Positions 37,132-45,461 of a DNA stretch of 64,000 bases are shown here, piece by piece; positions within the stretch are counted from its first letter, which is position 1; the number at the start of each line of letters is the position of its first letter. The stretch comes from an uncultured Pseudomonadota bacterium (GTDB lineage: Bacteria; Bdellovibrionota_C; UBA2361; CALMIO01): positions 140,673 to 204,672 of the forward strand of contig CALMIO010000003.1 of assembly GCA_937864035.1 (NCBI GenBank), given 5' to 3'. A program made the translations under genes and the position numbers. The notes under the pieces are model-generated. The model was not told the origin of the DNA, made no database searches, and saw only the letters and a list, made by a program, of their open reading frames with translations.

Positions 37132-37617
37132 CTATGAAAAACTAAAAAAACCGGTCGCCCGCAAAATACCAGTAGCAAATAAACTCGGGCTTCCGCTACC
37201 ACTATCTAATAAAAGAGTAATTGTTGTATTGGTTAGATTATTATTAACATCAACCGTTTGACCACGCGAATTAAAAATAATAGGCCCACTACTAGCAATT
37301 GTTATACTTGATGGCAGATAACGGAGAAAAACAACTGAATCGGGGAGTGGAGGATTTGCGGCTGAATACGGAATATAATCACAACCAAATGAATAACTCC
37401 TTTGATTGGAAGCAATCCTAACAATTCCGCGACAACCTTCAGTCACAGTATGAGCTTGCGCTTTACGAAGATCTTGTAAAAGCAAAAGTTGAGTGTTTGA
37501 GCGGTTAATTGAGTTTCTGATCTGTTGAAATCCGGGGGTCGCAACGCCTATCACAATAAACAAAAAGCCCAACATTAGTAGGATTTCTGTCACTGTATAG
37601 CCTCGTTGCCTATTCAT
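37132..37617 (-). CDS. FimT/GspH-like minor pseudopilin (cassette A)
   Basis: The product begins MNRQRG|YTVTEILLMLGFLFIV, a very short leader followed by a pseudopilin helix with Glu at +5, then the GspH/FimT-type fold with paired cysteines (GCRGI, GCDYI) and a GIVRIASNQRSYSFG strand pair. About 161 residues. It is the first gene of cassette A and probably primes the pseudopilus tip with PilV, PilW and PilX. Confidence 0.82.
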   Translation of the reverse strand: MNRQRGYTVTEILLMLGFLFIVIGVATPGFQQIRNSINRSNTQLLLLQDLRKAQAHTVTEGCRGIVRIASNQRSYSFGCDYIPYSAANPPLPDSVVFLRYLPSSITIASSGPIIFNSRGQTVDVNNNLTNTTITLLLDSGSGSPSLFATGILRATGFFSFS

Positions 37618-37765
37618 AGCCAAAGAATTATTCCGTATCTCCCTCTTGTAATTAAAAAAGACGCAAAGTTAAAAACGCCCCTTAAAGAAGATCGGCTAAA
37701 AAAGTTTACTACTAAAGAGCGAAATTTGATTGATTTGGGAAGGGAAAGTAGGAATTAAATCTAAT

Positions 37766-38629
37766 TTAATCAACCCCAAATGGCTGATCGTCGGTAAATG
37801 GGCTTTTAGCTTCGCGACCTTTATCAGAATTTAAACTATTCAAAGAAAAGCCGCGCGACTGCGCCAACTCTTCTTCGCGGCTAAGACCACGCAGATCCCC
37901 CCTTTGGATAAGACCTGACCTATATTGAGAATAAGCGCCCTGCATAAACATATAGTAATCAAGCGAGCTTTCACGAGCAGTATTGATCGCCTCAATCAGA
38001 TCAGCGCGAGTTTGAATCGTATTAAGAGCGCCAATTCCGGTTAAAAGCCAACTGTCGATCTCTAGCGGCTGATTTGTAAGTCCAATAAAAAAGATCGGAT
38101 CAAACAATAGATCGAAAACAGTACCGATAGCATCGCGCAAATTTGAAGGCCCTAACAATGGTAGGACTAAATAAGGGCCGGAACCAGCCCCATGATGAGC
38201 AAATGCTAAACCAAAGTCATTCGGATTGCGCTCAAGCTCAAAATGTTTCGCGACATCGACTAAACCCAATAACCCTACCGTAGAATTGATCAAAAAACGT
38301 CCTGTCTGGCGCAAAGCTCCCCCAAAATCAAGCTTGACTAGATCACTAACAAAATATCTTGGGAATTTTAAATTATCAAAAAAGTTACGAACCCCTGTTT
38401 GAATAGGGTTCGGCGCAACATAATTATACCCCTTAGCAACTGGTTCTATAATATTTAGATCAACCTTATTATTAAACCAAAATATAGCGCGATTGACAGG
38501 TTCAATCGGATCGGATACGAGCTGAGAACCATTAACCTCACCGCCATTTTGATTTGATACAGTAGCCGCACAAGCAGAAGTTAAACAGAGAAGAAAAAGA
38601 GAAAAAACTAGCCTAATCGCCACAAACAA
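37766..38629 (-). CDS. mlaA: MlaA (VacJ) outer membrane lipoprotein
   Basis: MlaA forms a ring in the inner leaflet of the outer membrane and removes mislocalised phospholipids from the outer leaflet, handing them to the Mla pathway. The 287-residue product has a lipobox (CLTSAC), DPIEPVNRAIFWFNNKVD, the NPIQTGVRNFFDNLKFPRYF region and RFLINSTVGLLGLVDVA, all diagnostic. The MlaF and MlaE parts are encoded at 61-62.5 kb in the same window but not adjacent. Confidence 0.95.
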   Translation of the reverse strand: MFVAIRLVFSLFLLCLTSACAATVSNQNGGEVNGSQLVSDPIEPVNRAIFWFNNKVDLNIIEPVAKGYNYVAPNPIQTGVRNFFDNLKFPRYFVSDLVKLDFGGALRQTGRFLINSTVGLLGLVDVAKHFELERNPNDFGLAFAHHGAGSGPYLVLPLLGPSNLRDAIGTVFDLLFDPIFFIGLTNQPLEIDSWLLTGIGALNTIQTRADLIEAINTARESSLDYYMFMQGAYSQYRSGLIQRGDLRGLSREEELAQSRGFSLNSLNSDKGREAKSPFTDDQPFGVD

Positions 38630-38730
38630 AATAATAGAAAATCTAGTTATTAATAATACACTCTACTTAGTCAGCCCGAAACAGCTAATATGCTTGCAGA
38701 AATTACCACTAAAGACAAGCTAGAAAATCT

Positions 38731-39288
38731 TTAATCAGCGCGACCTAAATACTTACCATCAGTCGTGCTAACTAAAATCGTTTCTCCCTGTTTAATAAAC
38801 TGCGGCACGGAAAGAGCTAAGCCAGTATCTGTTTTCGCCGGCTTGCCAGTATTGGTGATAGTGGCTCCTTTGAGCTCAGGATCGGTTTCAACGATTTTTA
38901 GTTTAACTGACCCCGGAAGTTCAACATTGATCGGTTGTCCATTATAAAAAGTAATGTGCACTGCCATCTGCTCCTGCAAAAAATAGCGTTTCTCGCCTAT
39001 CTGATCAGCGGGAAACTTAACTTCTTCATAATTTTCATTATTCATAAAAAAATAATCCCCCTGATCCGCATAAAGATAAACAGCTGGATAAGTGACAACG
39101 TCCGCCGGTTGAACGTCATCGGTAGCGCCAAGTTTAATTTCAGTCTGATTGCCAGTTAACAAATTACGGAGTTTAAGCTGGACAAGCGCTCTTAAGTTAC
39201 CGGGAGTATGATGATGAAAATCCATTACCGAATATGGAGTATTGTTATGTAAAATAATGTTTCCTCTTCTTAAATCACTAGCTTTCAT
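38731..39288 (-). CDS. efp: elongation factor P with Asn at the modified-Lys position
   Basis: EF-P rescues ribosomes stalled on polyproline. I start at ATG 39286-39288 (MKASDLRRGNIILHNN), giving 185 residues, the usual length. Domain I loop reads TPGNLRALVQLKLRN: where E. coli has Lys34 in PGKGQA (beta-lysylated) or others Arg32, this protein has Asn31. Domains II and III are otherwise regular (GSVKLKIVETDPELKG, SVPQFIKQGETILV). No modification genes are seen nearby. Arg33 two positions later may take over. Confidence 0.93.
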   Translation of the reverse strand: MKASDLRRGNIILHNNTPYSVMDFHHHTPGNLRALVQLKLRNLLTGNQTEIKLGATDDVQPADVVTYPAVYLYADQGDYFFMNNENYEEVKFPADQIGEKRYFLQEQMAVHITFYNGQPINVELPGSVKLKIVETDPELKGATITNTGKPAKTDTGLALSVPQFIKQGETILVSTTDGKYLGRAD

Positions 39289-39431
39289 AAATTCTTTCAA
39301 TAAATTTTTCTTGAAGCATCTATTAAAAACAATTTTACTTCGATAATCAAGCAAGTAAAAAAAGATCTATCAAAAAACGACATTACCGATTAAAAATCTA
39401 CTGCTTTAAAAAAACACTAGACGGTTTATTT

Positions 39432-40196
39432 TTAAGATAAATTAAGCCGCAAACGACATTGAGATCTTAAAGTTTGAAACAAACCTAAACGTTTTCCAAC
39501 AACTTCAAAAGTTATGTCCGGGAAAGATAGAAGTTCTTGAAACGGTTGTCTCTCAGATATAACTTTATTAAATGTAATTTTACTCCCAAAACTACCGACT
39601 CTTTTCTCTTCGCCTGAGAAAGGCAGTGGATCGCTTCCGGCTATTATTCGCACCCCAGATTCTTGAGCAAGCGAAAAAACCGGACACCTTAAAAAAATTT
39701 CAAATCGCGATGGATGATCGACAAATAATATCCTATTAACTCCGTGTTTATTAAGGGCTTCTAAAATTAATTTGCCCCTACTGCCAAACCACTTACCAAA
39801 TGACCATGGCAACGCCAACAAAGGCACCTGATCTAAAGCTCTCGCAACCATCTCCAAAAACGACAAACCAGTTGGAAGATTTTTAAAATTGGGAGTAAAA
39901 ACTAATGCTTCCAATTTTTCTGCGCTTTGTAGTTGCATTCCAAAATAAAAATAAATCTCTCGTTTATCAACAAAATTAGCGCAAAAAACTCCTCCATTAA
40001 AAGATTGAATTTGATAATTTTTATCTTGAGCGAAAAATTCGATTACTTGATTGTGATCGTCTTGAATTGAGGCCGCTAAATTTTTCGTAAAAACACCGGC
40101 AATCTTATTGGAGCCGCCAAGATTGTTAAGAAAATATCGAGCAAAAAGCTCGCCAGAAAAATTCCGATAACAATGCAGATGAGTATCAACTATCAT
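39432..40196 (-). CDS. amidohydrolase/PHP-like metallohydrolase, function unknown
   Basis: A 254-residue protein opening MIVDTHLHCYRNF, the HxH metal motif of TIM-barrel metal-dependent hydrolases, with later ILFVDHPSRFEIF and IIAGSDPLPFSGEEKRVGSF (a possible C-terminal metal Asp). This pattern fits a TIM-barrel hydrolase whose substrate cannot be named. It lies between efp and cassette B, in the same direction. Confidence 0.6.
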   Translation of the reverse strand: MIVDTHLHCYRNFSGELFARYFLNNLGGSNKIAGVFTKNLAASIQDDHNQVIEFFAQDKNYQIQSFNGGVFCANFVDKREIYFYFGMQLQSAEKLEALVFTPNFKNLPTGLSFLEMVARALDQVPLLALPWSFGKWFGSRGKLILEALNKHGVNRILFVDHPSRFEIFLRCPVFSLAQESGVRIIAGSDPLPFSGEEKRVGSFGSKITFNKVISERQPFQELLSFPDITFEVVGKRLGLFQTLRSQCRLRLNLS

Positions 40197-40273
40197 AGGA
40201 CAAAATAGTCTAACAATAATTATGATTATTTTACTAGGGCAAAGGCTTACAAGCTAGAAAAAAAATAGCTTGT

Positions 40274-41146
40274 TTAATTTAAAGAGAGAATATTTCTAGG
40301 GAAAAACACCCCGCTAACAGACTTGCTTACCTGCCTTCCAGCAAAATTTTCGGCTCCTAATATCTCAACAAAGATTTCAGATAAGTCTCCCCAGCTATGA
40401 TTGCTAGTAAAAGCATAAAAGAGATCTCCTCTTTTGGTTTTAAAATAGACTTGAAAGTTAACCACTTGGAAAGCAACTTTATTAGGCATAGCAACCGCGC
40501 CATTAACAACTTGTTCCAACCCATCCCCAATTAGTCGATACGCATGTTCCTCTATCAGGTAAAGAGCAGAAGAATTTTGTGGATAATCTCTACTAAAACC
40601 GCCACTAATATTCAGCCAATGTTGCGATCCATTCAAATCGTCATCAACATAGTCAAAAAATTCCCCAACACGAGCAGCATGATCATAGATAAAGGCTTTT
40701 ACCGTGCCACTCTCTTGACTCTGTCGATACTCTCGCCAACTCATAAAAGCGCTATTATTGTTAGTAAAATTACATCCCGCGACAAATCCCGGCTCCGAAA
40801 CATAAATTATAGAAGATTCAATATTAACATCGCTACAAACCGGCAAAATTTCCGGAATCAGAGCGCGCCGCAGAATTAAAATATCACTCGTATTATTTGC
40901 CCCATCAATCAACTCAACTGCTGGAAATAAATTTGAAAGATTCTCTCCTGTTATCCGAATATCAGTGCCAATAATATCAAGCGCTCCACGTAAACTTTGC
41001 GACAACTTAGTGCGAGCCAAATCAAGACCCATAACACGTTTGTTTAAAATAGCGCTAGAAAGAGCTATGCCGACTATCAGCAAGCCGAGCAAGCTGACTA
41101 CCATTAGCTCAATCAGAGTAAAACCAATAACTCCTTTTTGAATCAT
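40274..41146 (-). CDS. PilW-like minor pseudopilin (cassette B)
   Basis: A 290-residue prepilin-type protein: MIQKGVIG|FTLIELMVVSLLGLLIVG with Glu at +5 and a short basic leader, followed by SQSLRGALDIIGTDIRITG, typical of PilW. Its ATG overlaps the preceding pseudopilin stop as ATGA. It is the last gene of cassette B. Confidence 0.85.
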   Translation of the reverse strand: MIQKGVIGFTLIELMVVSLLGLLIVGIALSSAILNKRVMGLDLARTKLSQSLRGALDIIGTDIRITGENLSNLFPAVELIDGANNTSDILILRRALIPEILPVCSDVNIESSIIYVSEPGFVAGCNFTNNNSAFMSWREYRQSQESGTVKAFIYDHAARVGEFFDYVDDDLNGSQHWLNISGGFSRDYPQNSSALYLIEEHAYRLIGDGLEQVVNGAVAMPNKVAFQVVNFQVYFKTKRGDLFYAFTSNHSWGDLSEIFVEILGAENFAGRQVSKSVSGVFFPRNILSLN

Positions 41147-41604
41147 TCGGCAAACTGTCTAACAGCTCCACCTAAAACAACTTCTACCACCCGACTATTA
41201 CTACCGTCAGTTACTTTAAAATTAACTGCCTGAGAAGCCATTCCGCGCGCAGAATAACAGGTATTCCAATTTGGATTGTCAATTATCACCCCCTCTCGCA
41301 ACTCATAATCATAAAAATCATCAAGATACTGATCTGCGACACAACTTTTTTTAGCGCGAGCTCGCAACAACTGAAGAGAAACTGGAGCGACTTCATAGGC
41401 CAACGAATTGGTCAAGGCACGCGCTCTAACGACTTTTAAAAAACCAACTACGCCGTTTGCTGTGTTAAGAGTTTTATTCTCTAGTTGTTTAAAATTAAAA
41501 GCGGCTAAAACAAGCAACACAAAAGCAGTTGCAATGCTAACCAAAAGCTCAATTAGCGTAAAACCAAGATAGTGGGGATATTTAGCGATTTTGCCAGTTC
41601 TCAT
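41143..41604 (-). CDS. FimT/GspH-like minor pseudopilin (cassette B)
   Basis: A 153-residue prepilin-type protein with leader MRTGKIAKYPHYLG and helix FTLIELLVSIATAFVLLVLA, Glu at +5, then a short GspH-type region with a likely disulfide (KKSCVADQ, NTCYSARG). It overlaps pilW by four bases and starts 15 bases after the PilX-like gene. Confidence 0.82.
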   Translation of the reverse strand: MRTGKIAKYPHYLGFTLIELLVSIATAFVLLVLAAFNFKQLENKTLNTANGVVGFLKVVRARALTNSLAYEVAPVSLQLLRARAKKSCVADQYLDDFYDYELREGVIIDNPNWNTCYSARGMASQAVNFKVTDGSNSRVVEVVLGGAVRQFAE

Positions 41605-41619
41605 AAAAAATAACGGCGA

Positions 41620-43485
41620 TTAACTCTCAAACTCTCTTACAAATAATTCTTGTTTTAAAAATACAAATCGAGGAGAGAGTGGTGGCAAATTTGCGGCATT
41701 ATTAAAAGAGAGATCATAATTCCAATCTCGATTTGGAGCGCTGTATGATTGCTTACCCCAGGGCCCATTGACATGCCTAGCTTTCCAAAGACTAACGAAT
41801 GAACCTCGATAAAGTAGAACTTTTGAGCTCCAATTTTCATGCAAACGAAGATAATTTTCTAAACCACCATTATACGCCCCGCCCTGCCCCGAAGCCCCAT
41901 CTACTCCTCCGGTATGATCGGTGCCGCTCAGGAAAGCCGCATTGATTGTAGTATTAGAAGCAATTCGTTGGCTTAAAGCTTGCGCGCTGTTCGCGTCATT
42001 CCAAGAATTTGATAAAATATTGAGAGAATCAGCCAGCACAGACGCCGGTATTTTATTAACAGAATTAAAATCCCCTCGGAGATAAACCGCTTGATCAGAA
42101 ACAATAGTTAATCCTACCGGACTAGGTGAACCGGAAATATTTGAACGAATATTAGCGGCATTGCTAATTCTAACCCCATATGGGTTAGCAAAATGATTTG
42201 ATAATGGACCATCAACTGTTAGAAAAAAAACTAGACCGCCTTCTGTTGAATCGCTCAATTGTTTACTCGTACCAAACCAATTTGTTTGATAAAGACAATT
42301 TAACAAACCTCGCAAATCAACATCCAACAACGATATAACCTTCTCCTCTCTAAAATTATAAATACTGCTAACTCCTACCGCCTTCCCAGCAATATTACCA
42401 GAACACATATTCAGCGCATCTGTTTGAGAGGAATAAATGACTCCTTCTGCCCTCCGCGACTCAATGCCAGCAACCGTCCCATCTGAATTTAATTTAAGCG
42501 CCAAACGAAGATCAGCCTTATCCCAATATACCTCCCCCGGAGTCGGTTCAAAAATTCCCTCATCAGGCACAGTCATAACAGGAGAATTGTATTGAATCAT
42601 CCCATTAAAAGGAGCTATCTCGGCCGCCCCAACCATAATTCGGCTTGGGCAGTTAGGAATTAACGATCTAAAAATCAAGGGATCTTTGATTTGAACTGTT
42701 GCGCTAGAACAGTTTGGAGAAGTTGCATCTTTACGGCCCCTATATATGTTACGACTCGCCGTGATTTGTCCAGCAATTGAAAGAGTTCTACCGCTATTTG
42801 TATTTAAATACAAATCCCCATTCGTGTGAATTGGACCAGAAAGAGTCATATTTGCGCCGGGCAAAATCTCAAGATCTTTATTGTAAAAAGCGGCGAACTG
42901 AAACATCGGCACCAAACGAGTTTTAAAATGCAATTCAAGTTTTGCTTCATTGATGCCGCTTGCAATATTTTTCGCAAGCGCCCGGGCGACATAACGATAC
43001 TCCTGAGCGCTGAGATGCTGAAATCTTTCTCCAGGCGGAATTGTAATAATTAATGGGTTATCTGAATTTTCTGTCAGATACGAATGAACCAGCCTTTTAT
43101 TAAAAATATGCGTTTGACATGTAAAGTCCCCGCTTCCATTGTTCCCATCAACGCAAGGCATGGCGCTGATGTTAGGGGGCATGCCACTAGGGCGGTTAAA
43201 ACCAACAAAAATCTGCTTAACAATGTCAGCTCGAATGTTTAAGCCGGCTTCGGCGGCATAAAAAGCGTTACTTGCTCCCTTTGAATACCCATAAGAAGCT
43301 GTTTCTAATCTAGTAACCACAAAATAGGCTGCCAGCAAACTCAAAAACAAAGATGAAAGCATTATAACGCTAATCATAATAAATCCATTATTAGCTTTAA
43401 CCACTATTCGCTTTTTACAAGTTTGAATTGAATAAACTTGAATAAAAATATCTTTTAAAATTCGATCTTTAACTAAGCTGTGCAT
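41620..43485 (-). CDS. PilX-like type IV pilus assembly protein (cassette B)
   Basis: A 621-residue protein with an N-terminal hydrophobic helix (GFIMISVIMLSSLFLSLLAA) followed by the PilX signature region YGYSKGASNAFYAAEAGLNI. The large remainder contains a strand-rich, possibly beta-helical part (GPIHTNGDLYLNTNSGRTLS, AGQITASRNIY, YLRGDFNSVNKIP). It overlaps the end of pilV by 17 bases in another frame. It is larger than its cassette A counterpart. Confidence 0.78.
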   Translation of the reverse strand: MHSLVKDRILKDIFIQVYSIQTCKKRIVVKANNGFIMISVIMLSSLFLSLLAAYFVVTRLETASYGYSKGASNAFYAAEAGLNIRADIVKQIFVGFNRPSGMPPNISAMPCVDGNNGSGDFTCQTHIFNKRLVHSYLTENSDNPLIITIPPGERFQHLSAQEYRYVARALAKNIASGINEAKLELHFKTRLVPMFQFAAFYNKDLEILPGANMTLSGPIHTNGDLYLNTNSGRTLSIAGQITASRNIYRGRKDATSPNCSSATVQIKDPLIFRSLIPNCPSRIMVGAAEIAPFNGMIQYNSPVMTVPDEGIFEPTPGEVYWDKADLRLALKLNSDGTVAGIESRRAEGVIYSSQTDALNMCSGNIAGKAVGVSSIYNFREEKVISLLDVDLRGLLNCLYQTNWFGTSKQLSDSTEGGLVFFLTVDGPLSNHFANPYGVRISNAANIRSNISGSPSPVGLTIVSDQAVYLRGDFNSVNKIPASVLADSLNILSNSWNDANSAQALSQRIASNTTINAAFLSGTDHTGGVDGASGQGGAYNGGLENYLRLHENWSSKVLLYRGSFVSLWKARHVNGPWGKQSYSAPNRDWNYDLSFNNAANLPPLSPRFVFLKQELFVREFES

Positions 43486-43861
43486 AGACAGTCTCTATAT
43501 TATGAACCCTCAAACCATCATAATAAATGTTTAAACTAATCTGCTTGATCGATGGCGATGAACAGAGCTCTTGATTTAAGCAGATAAATGTCTCGACTAG
43601 ATATTCTTTTCCATTAACTGCCACCGGCTCAGCCTGATAAAGTCCGCTAACTGGCAAGCTCTCCAAATTTGTCTTTCTAATTTTATCAAGCACAGTAGCC
43701 GCCGCAAAAATAGCTCCGCTCTTGACCTCAGAAGCTAGATTAAGCTTAAGCATTGACACAAAAGCTTGTCCCATACCAAAAGCAGTAATAATCACTAGAA
43801 ATATTGAAACAATTGCCTCAATTAGGGTAAAGCCTTTCTGGGAACCTGTTGCTATAAACAT
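43469..43861 (-). CDS. PilV-like minor pseudopilin (cassette B)
   Basis: Starting at ATG 43859-43861, which has GGGGGGTG upstream, the 130-residue product reads MFIATGSQKG|FTLIEAIVSIFLVIITAFG, a classical prepilin leader with Glu at +5. A later Cys pair (FICLNQELC) may form a disulfide. It is the first pseudopilin gene of cassette B. Confidence 0.85.
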   Translation of the reverse strand: MFIATGSQKGFTLIEAIVSIFLVIITAFGMGQAFVSMLKLNLASEVKSGAIFAAATVLDKIRKTNLESLPVSGLYQAEPVAVNGKEYLVETFICLNQELCSSPSIKQISLNIYYDGLRVHNIETVYAQLS

Positions 43862-43923
43862 ACAAAACACCCCCCGAGCAGGGCTAATAACAATCAATAA
43901 GTTTTTTCAAAAATCAAGAAGCG

Positions 43924-44220
43924 CTAAATGCACTCTTGAAAGGCAATTTCAACTAGAGAACCATCGCTAGCCTGAGCGGCTCCATAATCAATTGCGCACC
44001 CACTTGTGTCAATTGCATTATCTGGCACCGTCGGTTCGGTATTTGCAGGAGGTCGACATTCAGCGCGATTACTATCATCAACAAAAACAACCGCTTTTAA
44101 GCCAAACTCACACCCGTCATCTAAACCAGCGGCGAATGCTTTGCTGACCAAGCTAAACATCAAAACCAAACTAAAGAAAGTAAAAATTATTGCCCCAAAA
44201 ACTAATGAAATAGTTTTCAT
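43924..44220 (-). CDS. small exported Cys-containing protein
   Basis: With the start at ATG 44218-44220 (preceded by AGGGGGC) the product is 98 residues: a signal peptide MKTISLVFGAIIFTFFSLVL up to SKAFAAG, then a short mature part with four cysteines (DDGCEFG, AECRPP, SGCAID, QECI). I do not recognise a family. It directly precedes cassette B in the direction of transcription and may be a pilus-associated or periplasmic protein. The in-frame codons upstream of 44220 belong to a structured leader, in my view. Confidence 0.65.
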   Translation of the reverse strand: MKTISLVFGAIIFTFFSLVLMFSLVSKAFAAGLDDGCEFGLKAVVFVDDSNRAECRPPANTEPTVPDNAIDTSGCAIDYGAAQASDGSLVEIAFQECI

Positions 44221-44552
44221 TATGCCCCCTATTAAAAGTTCAGAAAAACCGTTTGTTACCAAGAAGGCAAAGAATTCGTTTTTTGACAAACAACCAGCTA
44301 TGGCTGTTGTGGCGGAGTTAGAATAGGTCGGTTGAAAGCCCGTACACGAAACCCTACCTTCTGGCAACAAACGTTGTAGTATTCCCCCAATAAGCAAAAG
44401 CGGAACTTTTTCGTTTATCCTTAAGTTTTTAACAACTTATTTTTTATAGGAGAATTTCTTAAGTAAGATAGGGCTTGATTTGTCCTACAATATTTAGCGA
44501 AAAATCCGTTAGTCGTTTTAAAACAAGCAATTCCAACTAAAATTTCAACAGC
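44221..44552 (-). promoter_or_regulatory. control region before cassette B
   Basis: These 332 bases between nfo and the small exported protein hold a structured element (44250-44373) next to the gene, then A/T-rich DNA (44400-44552) with several T runs on either strand. No confident promoter is seen. Confidence 0.45.
44250..44373 (-). ncRNA. candidate structured leader RNA (riboswitch-like)
   Basis: Arms 44357-44373 and 44250-44267 form a 17-base-pair stem with one wobble and one bulge, closing about 90 bases that contain a second hairpin (44290-44310, ACAACAGC/GCTGGTTGT type) and a TAGG/CCTA pairing. The structure ends about 30 bases before the ATG of the small exported protein, with the ribosome binding site just outside. 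I could not match it to a known riboswitch consensus, including c-di-GMP types I had expected near pilus genes. Confidence 0.45.
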
Positions 44553-45401
44553 TTAAAAAGTTGCTATAATCGAACGCAACCTGTCAACTTCACCGACCGC
44601 TGTTTCTAAAGACTTTAAAGCCGGAGTCTCAAGCATAATCGGAATCCCTTTTAACTTAGGATGATTAATAAAAGCGGCTAAGGCTTCTAGACCGATTTTC
44701 CCATTCCCTAAATTGGCGTGTCGATCTTTTCGGCTGGCGAGGTCGGTCTCGCTGTCGTTCAGATGAATTGCCCAGACTTTTTCAACTGTCAAAATTTCAG
44801 CGACTTGCTCAATAACCTCTTGCAATCTATTAACAATATCATAACCACTAGCGAAAAGATGTTGAGTGTCAAGAGCGAAACCCACTCTACTCTTGTCATC
44901 AATCAATTGATATATAGCACCCAACTCTTCAAGTTTAGAGCCTATAACTGCTCCACCACCAGCCGAGACCTCCAATAGCAATCTTGAGCCATTTTTTGAC
45001 AAAGCCAACACCCGATTGATTCCTTCCGCGACCGTTTTAAAGGCTTCAACTAAAGAGCCGTTATTTTTAGCGCTGCCAACATGAAAAATAACCCCTTCGG
45101 CATTAATTCTAAAAGCTAAATCAAGATAATTAACAAGAGAAATTTCTGAAAGCTTTCTGTTCTTTGCCTCCGCGCTAGCAAGATTGATTAGATAAATTCC
45201 GTGAAAAAAAACTTTTTTAATCGGCGAAGCGCTGATATGTTTCAAATAGAGATCTGCAAAATTATCAGGAAAAGGCTTACTGTTCCATCTTTGGGGAGGC
45301 GCCGGATGAACTTGAATAGTATTTACTTTCAGGAGCGAACCATGCTCAAGCGCGGCATGCAGTCCGCCCGCCGTGGACACATGGCAACCAAAATAACGCA
45401 T
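44553..45401 (-). CDS. nfo: endonuclease IV (AP endonuclease)
   Basis: Nfo cuts DNA 5' to abasic sites in base excision repair. The 282-residue product starts YFGCHVSTAGGLHAALEHG and has FHGIYLINLAS, IFHVGSAKNNGS, LEVSAGGGA, GFALDTQHLFASGYD, AIHLNDSETDLASRKDRHAN and IMLETP, covering the zinc ligands of the TIM barrel. Length is normal. It stands 61 bases upstream of secF in the same direction. Confidence 0.96.
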   Translation of the reverse strand: MRYFGCHVSTAGGLHAALEHGSLLKVNTIQVHPAPPQRWNSKPFPDNFADLYLKHISASPIKKVFFHGIYLINLASAEAKNRKLSEISLVNYLDLAFRINAEGVIFHVGSAKNNGSLVEAFKTVAEGINRVLALSKNGSRLLLEVSAGGGAVIGSKLEELGAIYQLIDDKSRVGFALDTQHLFASGYDIVNRLQEVIEQVAEILTVEKVWAIHLNDSETDLASRKDRHANLGNGKIGLEALAAFINHPKLKGIPIMLETPALKSLETAVGEVDRLRSIIATF

Positions 45402-45461
45402 TAGATCGTCACAAATCTAAACCTAAATTAAAGTTAAGCAACGAATCAAAGATTATTATAC

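Noticed and set aside
40578-40586. Perfect DnaA box (TTATCCACA on the minus strand)
   Set aside because: It is a single site inside the pilW gene of cassette B, with no cluster around it; another TTATGCACA-type site at 54816-54824 is also isolated inside a gene. Both are expected by chance.
44281-44373. Match of the leader to a c-di-GMP (GEMM) riboswitch
   Set aside because: The conserved core strings of that class are not present; only the genetic setting before pilus genes suggested it.
44221-44397. N-terminal extension of 59 codons on the small exported protein
   Set aside because: The internal ATG at 44220 has a good ribosome binding site and is followed at once by a signal peptide, while the extension overlaps a long inverted repeat.
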